Assembly: GCA_964485515.1 (NCBI GenBank)
Contig: CAZALT010000094.1
Span: 1-13,859 of the forward strand
Length of the DNA: 13,859 nt
Source of the DNA: CAZALT01 sp964485515
Lineage (GTDB): Bacteria; Actinomycetota; Acidimicrobiia; Acidimicrobiales; Acidimicrobilacustridaceae
Reading direction: 5' to 3'
Positions within the stretch are counted from its first letter, which is position 1, and each line of letters opens with the position of its first letter. This document shows positions 6,132-13,855 of the stretch, in pieces. A model generated the notes under the pieces. It ran no database searches. It was not told where the DNA came from and was given only the letters and a program-made list of their open reading frames with translations. The position numbers and the translations under genes were made by a program.

Positions 6132-7004
6132 TCAGGGAGTGGTCGGCGCGGGATCCGGCGGGAGCACCGACAGCGACACGAAGCCGTTGTTGAAGGCGAT
6201 GATGTCGTCGGTCGGATCGGCCAGCGTCGATGCGCAGTCCTGCTCGATGATCGCATCGGTGCCCGTCGTCGCCACCGGAACCTCGGCGATGCCTCGCACC
6301 TCGGTGCCCGGTGCGCAGCTCGGGACGTTCATGCCTTCGAGCAGGATCGGCTCGGCGGACCTGTAGGTGCCGTCGATCAAGCCGTCCCGGTGTTCCTCGA
6401 CCCAGTCGGTGACGAACTCCGCCGCCGTCTCGAAGTCGAAGCCCGACATGCCCGAGCTCGACGCCAGCGCGGGGATGCCGCGGCGAGCCGCTGCCCGCGC
6501 CGCACCGACGGTGCCCGACACGTCGATGATGGTGCCGAGGTTCTGCCCCTCGTTGATGCCCGAGACGACGAGGTCGGGCACGAAGTCGATGCCGTCCTGG
6601 TCGAGGGCGTAGATGATCGAGTCGGCGGGGAACCCCGTCACCGCGGTGGCGTCGTAGCCCGCGGCGGTCTTGGCCGGCGCCGCGGCGAGGGTGCCCCCGG
6701 TCTCGTTTCCTCCTTGACCGCTCTGCTGCGTCGCGGGGGCCACCACGGTGACCTCCGTGTTCGGTAGCGCCACGAGCGCCTCGGTCACCACGCTGATGCC
6801 CTCGGCCGTGACACCGTCGTCGTTCGTGACGAGGATCTTGAGCACCGGCTCCTCGGCCGGCGCGGTGGTGCCGGCGGGCTCCGCCACCGTGGTCGAGGTG
6901 GTCTCGGCGACGCTGTCCTCGTCGTCGGACGAGCCGCAGCCCACGAACAGGATCGGGACGATGGCGATGGACGCGACCAGGGTCGCGAGTCGGCGTGACG
7001 TCAT
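6132..7004 (-). CDS. SurE-family 5'/3'-nucleotidase with lipoprotein signal
   Basis: A 290-residue protein. Residues 1-22 form a signal sequence (basic MTSRR, then a hydrophobic core) ending LFVGC, with Cys23 as the probable lipidated residue. An acidic and Thr-rich linker (24-53) follows. The rest is a SurE domain: ILVTNDDG (D62, D63 as metal ligands), a VVAPATQQSG segment with S95, and LVVSGINEGQNLG with N151, followed by SGTVGAAR. All metal and phosphate ligands known from SurE are present, so activity on nucleoside monophosphates or related phosphoesters is likely. SurE is normally a soluble protein without signal peptide; here it would be anchored on the outer face of the membrane, perhaps for phosphate or nucleotide scavenging. 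ATG at 7004 follows a GGGGGG ribosome binding site 8 nt upstream. The position -3 residue is Phe, not Leu, so the lipobox is slightly atypical. Confidence 0.83.
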   Translation of the reverse strand: MTSRRLATLVASIAIVPILFVGCGSSDDEDSVAETTSTTVAEPAGTTAPAEEPVLKILVTNDDGVTAEGISVVTEALVALPNTEVTVVAPATQQSGQGGNETGGTLAAAPAKTAAGYDATAVTGFPADSIIYALDQDGIDFVPDLVVSGINEGQNLGTIIDVSGTVGAARAAARRGIPALASSSGMSGFDFETAAEFVTDWVEEHRDGLIDGTYRSAEPILLEGMNVPSCAPGTEVRGIAEVPVATTGTDAIIEQDCASTLADPTDDIIAFNNGFVSLSVLPPDPAPTTP

Positions 7005-7012
7005 GGTAGGGA

Positions 7013-7018
7013 CCCCCC
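7013..7018 (-). promoter_or_regulatory. Ribosome binding site of the SurE-like gene
   Basis: GGGGGG on the minus strand, 8 nt before the ATG at 7004. It decides the start, which in turn gives a proper signal peptide. Confidence 0.55.
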
Positions 7019-7040
7019 AAGGCTTCGGCGACGTGCCTGG

Positions 7041-7046
7041 ACCTTA
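7041..7046 (-). promoter_or_regulatory. Possible -10 box of the SurE-like gene
   Basis: TAAGGT (minus strand) fits TANNNT and lies 36 nt upstream of the ATG, giving a leader of about 30 nt that contains the ribosome binding site. Confidence 0.35.
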
Positions 7047-7068
7047 GGCCGCCCCGACACACCTCGCC

Positions 7069-7097
7069 CCTGGCCTGCCGCGCTCCCGCTGGCCAGG
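7069..7097 (-). terminator. Hairpin downstream of bioD
   Basis: CCTGGCC at 7069-7075 pairs with GGCCAGG at 7091-7097, and GCG/CGC inside the loop can extend the stem. It begins 18 nt after the bioD stop and precedes the surE promoter. It has no T-tract, as is common in high-GC actinobacteria. Confidence 0.4.
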
Positions 7098-7114
7098 TCG
7101 ACAGGTCGAGATGG

Positions 7115-7765
7115 TCAGCGATCGGAACGAGGGGCGAGCCGTCGCGCCAACCAGGAGGCGCTCGTCACCACATCGAAGCCGTCGGCGTTGGTCAGCCAGT
7201 CGAGGTTGCGGCGATGGATCTCCTCCTCGCCGTCGAACCGGTTCGACACCACGATGGTGGTCGCGATGTGCGAGGCCCGATCGATGGCGGCCATCGCGAG
7301 GCGCACCGAGTTGATCGTGCCGAGACCGGCGTCGGCGACGAGCACGACGAAGTCGGGCTGGACCTCCTCGACGAGGTCGAGCGAGGTGCCATCGGCAGCC
7401 ATGGGCGACAGGAGCCCTCCCGCCGTCTCGACGAGGCTGACCACCGGCGACGGGTCGATGGGCCAGGTGAGCTCGCCCGCCAGCTGGGCGATCGTGAATG
7501 GTTCACGACCAAGGTGGTCCGCAGCCATCGGAGGGGCCATCGCCACCTCGTAGCGGCGGTCGAGCCGACACACGGCGTCGTGGTCCTCCCCGGTGGCCGC
7601 GGCCAAGACGTGCGCGTCGGTCGAGAGGTCGCCCGGGTCGTACGACTGGACCGGTTTGCGCGCCGACACCGGGACGCCCGCGGCGACGAGGAGTCGGGCG
7701 ACCTGGGCCGACACCCAGGTCTTGCCCACATCGGTGCCGGTTCCGAGCACGACGACCAGCGCCAC
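7115..7765 (-). CDS. bioD: Dethiobiotin synthetase
   Basis: A 216-residue P-loop protein that closes the ureido ring of dethiobiotin from 7,8-diaminopelargonate, CO2 and ATP in biotin synthesis. The P-loop GTGTDVGKT spans 8-16, K37 lies in RKPVQS, and E114 in VETAGG stands where family members usually have VEGAGG. VVSNRFD fits the late nucleotide-binding Asn loop. Length is close to the family norm (about 220-230). The GTG start at 7765 lies 4 nt after the bioF stop, so the two genes form one operon and are probably translationally coupled. No clear ribosome binding site is seen. bioA and bioB are not in the window. The Gly-to-Thr change in the GAGG motif is the only oddity. Confidence 0.92.
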   Translation of the reverse strand: MALVVVLGTGTDVGKTWVSAQVARLLVAAGVPVSARKPVQSYDPGDLSTDAHVLAAATGEDHDAVCRLDRRYEVAMAPPMAADHLGREPFTIAQLAGELTWPIDPSPVVSLVETAGGLLSPMAADGTSLDLVEEVQPDFVVLVADAGLGTINSVRLAMAAIDRASHIATTIVVSNRFDGEEEIHRRNLDWLTNADGFDVVTSASWLARRLAPRSDR

Positions 7766-7769
7766 GGGA

Positions 7770-8954
7770 TCAGCTGCCGTGATCGGTGGGATGGAGCGCG
7801 AGCTCGTCGAAGGCAGCCACGAGGCGATCGAGCTGCTCGTCGGTGTGCGCGGCGGAGAGCGCCACCCGCAACCGCGAGCTGCCCGGCGCCACGGTCGGTG
7901 GACGAATCGCCGGGACGAAGATGCCCCGCTTGAGCAGGCCCGCCGCGGCCTCGACCGCGTCGAGCTCGTCGCCGATCACGACGGGGACCACGGGGGAGGG
8001 ATGACCGGGCACCACGCGGTTGATGTTGGCGCGCAGCCTGGCTCGCAGCGCATCGCCCTCTGGTGAGCGGATCACGCGCAGTGCGGCCAGGCTCGCCGCG
8101 GCCTCGGCCGGAGGCGACGCCGTCGTGAAGATGTACGGCCGTGACCGGTTCACGAGGAGATCGGTGAACGCTCGCGACGCCGTGACGAAACCGCCGAACG
8201 ATCCGAACGTCTTCGAGAGCGTGCCGATGCGGATGTAGTTCGCCGGCTGAGGGACGGGGACCGATTCGAGGACGGCGTGGGCGTCGTCGAGGACGAGGAG
8301 CGCCCCGTAGCGATCGCACAGCTCGCCGAGTGCCGCGACGTCGGCGACGTCACCATCCATCGAGAACACGGTGTCGGTGACCACGACCTGGCGATCGGGG
8401 ACCGTCCCGTCGGCGCCGGGCGCGGCCAGCGTCGACTCGAGGTGGTCGAGCTGTCGGTGCCGATAGACGCGCAGCTCGGCCCCGTTGGACTTGGCCATGC
8501 GACATCCATCGATGAGCGATGCGTGGTTGAGCTCGTCCGAGTGGATGCGAACACCGGGTCCGCCGAGAACGGCGAGCGTCCCCGAGTTGGCCGCGAAGCC
8601 CGTGCCGAAGAGCACGGCCGCATCGGCGCCCCGGTAGGCGGCCAGCTCGTGCTCGAGCTCGGCGTGCGGCGGACGCGACCCGACGATGAGCCGGGCGGCG
8701 CCCGATCCGGTTCCCCATTGCTCGGTCGCCGCGATCGCGGCGGCCTTCAAGGCCGGGTGCTGGGTGAGGCCCAGGTAGTCGTTCGACGCGAACGACACGA
8801 CGTCGAGCACCTCCGCACCGGTCTCGCCCGTGATCTGGAGGTCACCCTCCGGGCCAGCCGCGTCGAAGGTCCGAGGAGCGCGCCACTGCCCGGCAGCCCG
8901 GATCGCAGCAGTCTGCTCGTCCGCCCACTCAGCCCACGCAGCCCACGTCGTCAC
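7770..8954 (-). CDS. bioF: 8-amino-7-oxononanoate synthase (alpha-oxoamine synthase family)
   Basis: A 394-residue PLP enzyme that condenses pimeloyl-thioester with L-alanine in the first committed step of the biotin ring pathway. Family signatures appear in order: FASNDYLGL, GTGSGAARLIVG, DELNHASLIDG (the His that stacks on PLP), LVLDDAHA (D223, H226) and TLSKTFGSFGG with the Schiff-base K248. The stretch from H226 to K248 is 22 residues, several fewer than in E. coli BioF, so the GTGVLG loop after DDAHG is missing. Other alpha-oxoamine synthases (Kbl, HemA, Spt) are possible by fold, but the adjacent bioD makes BioF much more likely. The start is GTG at 8954, set by a TANNNT box 7 nt upstream. 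First gene of a two-gene operon. Confidence 0.88.
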   Translation of the reverse strand: MTTWAAWAEWADEQTAAIRAAGQWRAPRTFDAAGPEGDLQITGETGAEVLDVVSFASNDYLGLTQHPALKAAAIAATEQWGTGSGAARLIVGSRPPHAELEHELAAYRGADAAVLFGTGFAANSGTLAVLGGPGVRIHSDELNHASLIDGCRMAKSNGAELRVYRHRQLDHLESTLAAPGADGTVPDRQVVVTDTVFSMDGDVADVAALGELCDRYGALLVLDDAHAVLESVPVPQPANYIRIGTLSKTFGSFGGFVTASRAFTDLLVNRSRPYIFTTASPPAEAAASLAALRVIRSPEGDALRARLRANINRVVPGHPSPVVPVVIGDELDAVEAAAGLLKRGIFVPAIRPPTVAPGSSRLRVALSAAHTDEQLDRLVAAFDELALHPTDHGS

Positions 8955-8961
8955 GCAGAGA

Positions 8962-8967
8962 ACCCTA
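8962..8967 (-). promoter_or_regulatory. -10 box of the leaderless bioF-bioD operon
   Basis: TAGGGT (minus strand) fits TANNNT and lies exactly 7 nt before the GTG at 8954, so transcription would start at the initiation codon. No ribosome binding site is seen. No clear biotin-repressor (BirA/BioR/BioQ) palindrome is visible upstream. Confidence 0.55.
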
Positions 8968-9068
8968 CCGATGACCCTTCGCTCGGCACGAAGTCGTCCG
9001 CGGATCAGCCGGTTGCGCCGGAGCCGAGGTCAGGAGAGGAGCGAAGCAGAACGAGTGAGCCCGAAACC

Positions 9069-10373
<1,305 letters not shown>

Positions 10374-10380
10374 GGGCGAC

Positions 10381-10386
10381 ACGCTA
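10381..10386 (-). promoter_or_regulatory. -10 box of leaderless ino1
   Basis: TAGCGT (minus strand) fits TANNNT, 7 nt before the ATG at 10373. It supports that start and a leaderless message. The -35 region would fall near 10403-10409, on the first GTGCACGG copy. Confidence 0.55.
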
Positions 10387-10403
10387 CGGGGTCGCCGACG
10401 TTG

Positions 10404-10452
10404 GTGCACGGTTGGGCGAGTTCATGAAGGATTGCTTCACTATTGTGCACGG
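10404..10452. promoter_or_regulatory. Putative LysR-type operator region between ino1 and lysR
   Basis: GTGCACGG occurs at 10404-10411 and again at 10445-10452, 41 bp apart start to start (about four helical turns). Between them lies the dyad TGAAG-N5-CTTCA at 10425-10439. The first octamer covers the expected ino1 -35 region, and the second overlaps the end of the lysR -10 box and its start site. The dyad centre is about 59 bp upstream of the ino1 start, near the usual place of a LysR recognition site. That this regulator binds here is inferred from position. Confidence 0.45.
10441..10446 (+). promoter_or_regulatory. -10 box of leaderless lysR-type gene
   Basis: TATTGT fits TANNNT, 6 nt before the ATG at 10453. 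It supports that start over the long open frame upstream. Confidence 0.5.
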
Positions 10453-11355
10453 ATGCCCTCGACCTCGACGTCCAAGGTCCTACCGCTTCCCAACGTGACC
10501 GTGGCCCAGCTCGAGTACCTGGTCGCCGCCGTCGACGCCCCCACCTGGGCCCGAGCGGCGGCGGATCTCGCCGTGTCGCCGTCGGCGCTGTCGCAAGGCA
10601 TCGCCGAGCTCGAACGGCGGATCGGGCTGACGCTGTTCGAACCATCCGGACGACGCCGCGTCGCAACCCACGATGCCGGTCCGGTGCTCGATCACGCCCG
10701 TCGAGTCCTGGCCCAGACCCGCGACCTCGTCGACTGGGCGAACCAGGTGCGCCGGGGCGACATCGGCACGCTGCGGGTGGGGATGATCGACGCCGCGGCC
10801 ATCGACCACTTCGCCGACGTGCTCCGCCGGTTCCGCGACGACCACCCCGCCATCGACCTCCACCTCGTCGTCGCTCCGTCGGGTGAGCTGCTCGAGCAGG
10901 TGCGGCGCGGCCAGCTCGACCTCGCCGTGGGCGTACGCCCCGGCGATGGCGGAGCTGACCTCACGATCACCCCGGTGCTCGACGAGCCGCTCTACGTGTA
11001 CGGACCACCCGGAGGCACCAGGGTGGCCCCTCGCGACTGGGGACCGTGGGTCACCTTCCCGATGGGGTCTTCGACCCGAGCGGTGATCATCGACGCCCTG
11101 CGCTCGGCAGGTGCGCCGGTCGAGATCGTGGCCGAGTCGAACCAACCCGACGTCCTGCGCGAGATGACGCGCCTCGGACTCGGCTGGACGGTTCTGCCCG
11201 CCGCCCGTGCCGAGCGCGGACCGACGCCGTTGGCCCCCAGTCGCAAGCGACCATTGACGTCACGCTCGCTCGTCGTCGCCCGCCGCTCCACGGCCCTGCC
11301 TCACCCCTCGGCCGACGCCCTCGAAGCGGCCCTGCTCACCGCCGGCGAGCGCTGA
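10453..11355 (+). CDS. LysR-family transcriptional regulator
   Basis: A 300-residue regulator. Residues about 17-75 form the LysR winged helix-turn-helix: TVAQLEYLVAAVDAPTWARAAADLAVSPSALSQGIAELERRIGLTLFE in outline, with the recognition helix around SPSALSQGIAELE. A linker helix (about 76-95) and a periplasmic-binding-protein-like effector domain (about 100-295, beginning GTLRVGMID) follow. Length is standard for the family. The effector is unknown. The gene is divergent from ino1 with an 79-bp gap holding dyad and direct repeats, the classical setting in which a LysR protein regulates its neighbour and itself. A link to inositol or sugar-phosphate status is therefore a reasonable guess but not shown. 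ATG 10453 is supported by the -10 box 6 nt upstream. Its 3' end overlaps the small GGDET-repeat ORF on the other strand by 20 bp. Confidence 0.88.
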   Translation: MPSTSTSKVLPLPNVTVAQLEYLVAAVDAPTWARAAADLAVSPSALSQGIAELERRIGLTLFEPSGRRRVATHDAGPVLDHARRVLAQTRDLVDWANQVRRGDIGTLRVGMIDAAAIDHFADVLRRFRDDHPAIDLHLVVAPSGELLEQVRRGQLDLAVGVRPGDGGADLTITPVLDEPLYVYGPPGGTRVAPRDWGPWVTFPMGSSTRAVIIDALRSAGAPVEIVAESNQPDVLREMTRLGLGWTVLPAARAERGPTPLAPSRKRPLTSRSLVVARRSTALPHPSADALEAALLTAGER

Positions 11356-11575
11356 CGTCCTCGACCGATTCGTCGCGACCGGTCTCGTCACCGCCGGTCT
11401 CGTCACCGCCGATGTCGTCGCCGCCGGTCTCGTCGCCGCCGGTCTCGTCGCCGCCGGTCTCGTCGCCGCCGGTCTCGTCACCGAAGAGGTGCGCCCAGCA
11501 CGCGGGTTCACCGCCGAGGTCGGCACGCTCGACTGGCCCCTCGACCTCGCCGCTCACCGTGTCCGCTCGTCCCAT
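11336..11575 (-). CDS. Small acidic protein with Gly-Asp-Glu-Thr-Gly repeats
   Basis: A 79-residue ORF that I do not assign to a named family. Its ATG at 11575 lies 4 nt after the stop of the acyl-CoA dehydrogenase gene, with a GGTGA sequence upstream, so it could be co-translated. Residues 1-31 form a normal-looking N-terminus ending DLGGEPACWAHLF, with one Cys (C26), Trp27 and His29. From 32 to 66 run seven 5-residue units, six GDETG and one GDDIG, followed by RDES and a basic end (SARRR). The repeat part is highly acidic and surely disordered. The CWAHLF segment does not look like random out-of-frame sequence, and I have the impression that similar segments recur in small actinobacterial proteins, but I cannot verify this. 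A frame extension upstream into the dehydrogenase gene (to 11767) is arginine-rich shadow and left out. Confidence 0.5.
   Translation of the reverse strand: MGRADTVSGEVEGPVERADLGGEPACWAHLFGDETGGDETGGDETGGDETGGDDIGGDETGGDETGRDESVEDVSARRR
11379..11483. repeat. 15-bp tandem repeat, seven units (minisatellite)
   Basis: Seven head-to-tail 15-bp units of the form CCGGTCTCGTCGCCG span 11379-11483. Units 1, 2 and 7 have A in place of G in GTCGCC, and unit 3 (11409-11423) reads CCGATGTCGTCGCCG. On the minus strand they encode the seven GDETG/GDDIG units of the small ORF. The period keeps the frame, so copy number can change without breaking the protein. Confidence 0.9.
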
Positions 11576-11579
11576 GCCG

Positions 11580-12773
11580 TCACCGCAGGACATCGACCCA
11601 GGGGATGTCTTTGTCCGTCCTCGGTTCGCCGGGCAGCCCGAGGACGCGCTCGCCGAGGATGTTGCGTTGGATCTCCGACGTGCCCCCCTCGATGGAGTTG
11701 GCTCGGGCCCGCAGGAACATCTTGCGGGCCGAGCCCGGTGGGCCGACGAGGCCGAGCGCGTCGACACGACGCATCTCGTAGTCGTAGTCGAGCAGCGCCG
11801 CCGCGCCGAGGAGATCGACGCACAGCTCGTAGATGTCCTTGTTGACCTCGGTGAACATGAGCTTGGCGATCGAGCCCTCTGGTCCGGGGTTGCCGGCCCG
11901 GCGCTGCTGGCCGGCGCGGATGTTCGTCAGGCGCAGCACCTCGGCTTCGATCCAGAGCTGCACGAGGCGGTCGCGCGCCACCGGGTTCCGATCGACGTCC
12001 TCCTCCTGCCAGATGCGCACGGCTTCGGCGATGGCGCCCGATCCTCGCTTGGGCGGGCCGGAACCACCGCCGATCGTCGTCCGCTCGTTCATCAGCGTGG
12101 TCATCGCGACACGCCACCCTTCGCCGACGTCGCCGATGCGGTCGGCGTCGGGCACGACGACCTCGGTGAGGTACACCTCGTTGAACTCCGCTTCACCGGT
12201 CATCTGGCGCAGCGGTCGCACCTCGACGCCGGGCGCGTGCATGTCGAGGGCGAAGTACGTGAGCCCCTTGTGCTTGGGCAGGTTCGGATCGGTTCGGGCG
12301 ACGAGCATCCCTCGGTCGGCGATGTGCGCCAGGGTGTTCCACACCTTCTGTCCCGTGATGACCCAGCTGTCCCCGTCACGTACGGCGCGACACGACGCGG
12401 TGGCAAGATCGGAGCCGGCGCCGGGTTCGCTGAAGAGCTGGCACCACACGTCCTCGCCCGTGAACATCGGTCGGAGGAACCGCTGCTTGACCTCGTCGCT
12501 GCCGTGGCTGACCACGCTCGGTCCGGCCATGGCCAGTCCGAAGAAGTGGCGCTCGTCAGGACCGCGTGCTCCCGCGTCGCGGAGCCGCGCATCGACGACG
12601 CGCTGCAGGCTCGGCGGTGCATCCAGTCCACCCCACGCTTCGGGGAACTGAACCCATGCCAGCCCGAGGTCGTACTGCAGCCCACGGAGGTCGAGATCAT
12701 CGGCGGTGGAGGGATCGACCTCGGCCAGGAGGCGATCGATCTGCTCATCGACACGTGCAGCGACATCGGTCAC
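11580..12773 (-). CDS. Acyl-CoA dehydrogenase family protein (FadE-like)
   Basis: A 397-residue flavoprotein of the acyl-CoA dehydrogenase family, which makes trans-2-enoyl-CoA from acyl-CoA with FAD. Visible signatures: FSEPGAGSD (S115-D122) at the flavin-contacting loop, WVITGQKVWNT, QMTGEAEFNEVYL in the middle beta domain, and NSIEGGTSEIQRNILGERVLGLP in the C-terminal helical domain, where E362 is at the place of the catalytic base of medium-chain enzymes. Its length is typical. Chain or ring specificity cannot be told; close relatives in actinobacteria serve fatty-acid, steroid-side-chain or terpenoid oxidation. GTG at 12773 is preceded by a TANNNT box at 6 nt, so the gene is probably leaderless. 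It is divergent from an alpha/beta hydrolase gene and followed after 4 nt by a small repeat protein ORF. Confidence 0.9.
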   Translation of the reverse strand: MTDVAARVDEQIDRLLAEVDPSTADDLDLRGLQYDLGLAWVQFPEAWGGLDAPPSLQRVVDARLRDAGARGPDERHFFGLAMAGPSVVSHGSDEVKQRFLRPMFTGEDVWCQLFSEPGAGSDLATASCRAVRDGDSWVITGQKVWNTLAHIADRGMLVARTDPNLPKHKGLTYFALDMHAPGVEVRPLRQMTGEAEFNEVYLTEVVVPDADRIGDVGEGWRVAMTTLMNERTTIGGGSGPPKRGSGAIAEAVRIWQEEDVDRNPVARDRLVQLWIEAEVLRLTNIRAGQQRRAGNPGPEGSIAKLMFTEVNKDIYELCVDLLGAAALLDYDYEMRRVDALGLVGPPGSARKMFLRARANSIEGGTSEIQRNILGERVLGLPGEPRTDKDIPWVDVLR

Positions 12774-12779
12774 GACCGG

Positions 12780-12785
12780 ACCCTA
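12780..12785 (-). promoter_or_regulatory. -10 box of leaderless acyl-CoA dehydrogenase gene
   Basis: TAGGGT (minus strand) fits TANNNT, 6 nt before the GTG at 12773. No ribosome binding site is seen. Confidence 0.5.
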
Positions 12786-12806
12786 TGCCCGTCGCCGGCG
12801 TCGCCG

Positions 12807-12838
12807 CGGGCGAACGGCCGCCCCACGGGCGAACGGCC
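12807..12838. promoter_or_regulatory. 13-bp direct repeat in the divergent dehydrogenase/hydrolase promoter region
   Basis: CGGGCGAACGGCC occurs at 12807-12819 and 12826-12838, perfect copies 19 bp apart start to start (nearly two helical turns). They lie in the 118-bp gap, 22 bp upstream of the dehydrogenase -10 box and 40 bp upstream of the hydrolase -10 box. This is a candidate shared operator; no known regulator site is recognised. Confidence 0.4.
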
Positions 12839-12878
12839 CCCGACGACAGGGCGGGGCGGCCGAGCGCGGTGGCATCCC

Positions 12879-12884
12879 TAGAGT
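12879..12884 (+). promoter_or_regulatory. -10 box of leaderless hydrolase gene
   Basis: TAGAGT fits TANNNT, exactly 7 nt before the GTG at 12892, which is therefore preferred over earlier codons in the same open frame. Confidence 0.55.
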
Positions 12885-12891
12885 GCTGCCC

Positions 12892-13755
12892 GTGACCGAC
12901 CTCGACCAGATCCAGATCCCGCTCGGCCCCTACCTCTTCGATGCGGTCGCCGCCGGTCCCGCCGACGGCGAACCCGTCCTCCTCCTCCACGGGTTCCCCG
13001 AGACGTCCTGGTCGTGGCGCTTCGCGCAGCCGGCGCTCGCCGAAGCCGGCTATCGATCGGTCGCGCCGGACCTTCGCGGGTACTCGCCGGGAGCCCGACC
13101 GACCGACCCGTCCGACTATGCGATCGCTCTGCTCGTCGGCGACGTCATCGGCATCGCCGACCACCTCGGCTGGGACCGCTTCCACCTCGTCGGCCACGAC
13201 TGGGGCGGCGCGCTCGCGTGGCAGGTGGCCGGTCGGCATCCCGACCGGCTCATCACGCTGACCGCGGTCTCGACGCCTCACCCGAAGGCGTTCGCCATGG
13301 CCAAGAAGGCCGGACCCGCCGACGGCGGCGACGACCAGGCCGAGAAGTCCTCCTACATGCAGTGGTTCCGCACCCCGGGCAGCGAGCACGAGATCCTCGC
13401 CGAAGGTGGCGAGACGTTCCGCGCCGGGCTCGTGATGATGGGCCTCGACCAGGAGAGCGCCGACCACTACATCGATCGCTTCACCGATCCTGCGGTGCTC
13501 GTCGGGGGGCTCAACTGGTACCGGGGCGCCGACATCTCCGACTCCGACGGCATGGGCCCGATCACGATGCCGACGCTCTACGTGTGGTCGACCGAGGACG
13601 TCGCCCTCGGGCGCGTCGCCGCCGAGGCAACGGCCGCTGAGGTGGACGGGCCGTACACCTTCGAGGTCCTCGACGGCATCAGCCACTGGATCCCGGAAGA
13701 GGCGCCCGACGCGCTGCTCGGCCACCTGCTCCCCCACCTCGCCGCAAACGCCTGA
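12892..13755 (+). CDS. Alpha/beta hydrolase, epoxide-hydrolase-like
   Basis: A 287-residue alpha/beta hydrolase. HGFPE at 33-37 is the oxyanion-hole HGxP motif typical of epoxide hydrolases and haloalkane dehalogenases. GHDWGG (101-106) places an Asp nucleophile (D103) where esterases have Ser. D236 (in WSTEDVALG) and H265 (in GISHWIPEEAP) complete the triad. DLRGYSPG (60-67) is also family-like. The Asp nucleophile, HGFPE and HWIPEEAP together favour an epoxide hydrolase acting on small or lipid-derived epoxides; fluoroacetate or haloalkane dehalogenase activity is the main alternative. Cytoplasmic; no signal peptide. The GTG start at 12892 is set by the -10 box 7 nt upstream; the frame is open back to 12706, but that part overlaps the dehydrogenase start and looks random. 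A strong hairpin follows 14 bp after the stop. Confidence 0.88.
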   Translation: MTDLDQIQIPLGPYLFDAVAAGPADGEPVLLLHGFPETSWSWRFAQPALAEAGYRSVAPDLRGYSPGARPTDPSDYAIALLVGDVIGIADHLGWDRFHLVGHDWGGALAWQVAGRHPDRLITLTAVSTPHPKAFAMAKKAGPADGGDDQAEKSSYMQWFRTPGSEHEILAEGGETFRAGLVMMGLDQESADHYIDRFTDPAVLVGGLNWYRGADISDSDGMGPITMPTLYVWSTEDVALGRVAAEATAAEVDGPYTFEVLDGISHWIPEEAPDALLGHLLPHLAANA

Positions 13756-13768
13756 TCCTTCGCTTCTG

Positions 13769-13810
13769 GCGTAGATCGTCGTCGTTCTCCGACGACGATC
13801 TACGCAATTT
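13769..13810. terminator. Strong hairpin terminator after the hydrolase gene
   Basis: The arms at 13769-13784 (GCGTAGATCGTCGTCG) and 13790-13805 are perfect 16-bp reverse complements around a 5-nt loop (TTCTC), followed by AATTT. It starts 14 bp after the stop codon. This is the best intrinsic terminator candidate in the window, and its symmetry would let it serve a converging gene from the right as well. Confidence 0.75.
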
Positions 13811-13855
13811 CGAGCGGTTCGAGCAGTTCGAGCAGTTCGAGCGGTTCGCGCCGTT
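13811..13855. repeat. 9-bp tandem repeat at the window edge
   Basis: CGAGCGGTT or CGAGCAGTT occurs four times in a row (13811-13846), followed by a degenerate CGCGCCGTT (13847-13855). On the minus strand the frame is open from the window edge and would read as Leu-Glu-Leu/Pro repeats ending LEIA at a TAG at 13800-13802. The array could thus be the C-terminal end of a gene entering from the right, with its stop inside the hairpin. There is too little sequence to claim that gene. Confidence 0.7.

Noticed and set aside
4866..6767. A 633-residue plus-strand open frame opposite the amidohydrolase and the SurE-like gene
   Set aside because: Antisense shadow with biased composition and no motif; it crosses two real genes and the promoter between them.
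8955..9068. Terminator or regulatory site between ino1 and bioF
   Set aside because: Apart from the bioF -10 box only a 4-bp stem (CCGG-TTGCG-CCGG) is visible, too weak to call.
11379..11483. CRISPR array
   Set aside because: The 15-bp units abut without spacers and encode an in-frame peptide repeat, so this is a minisatellite.
12706..12891. N-terminal extension of the alpha/beta hydrolase frame
   Set aside because: It overlaps the dehydrogenase start and both promoters; the -10 box 7 nt before the GTG at 12892 and the family's normal length support the shorter form.
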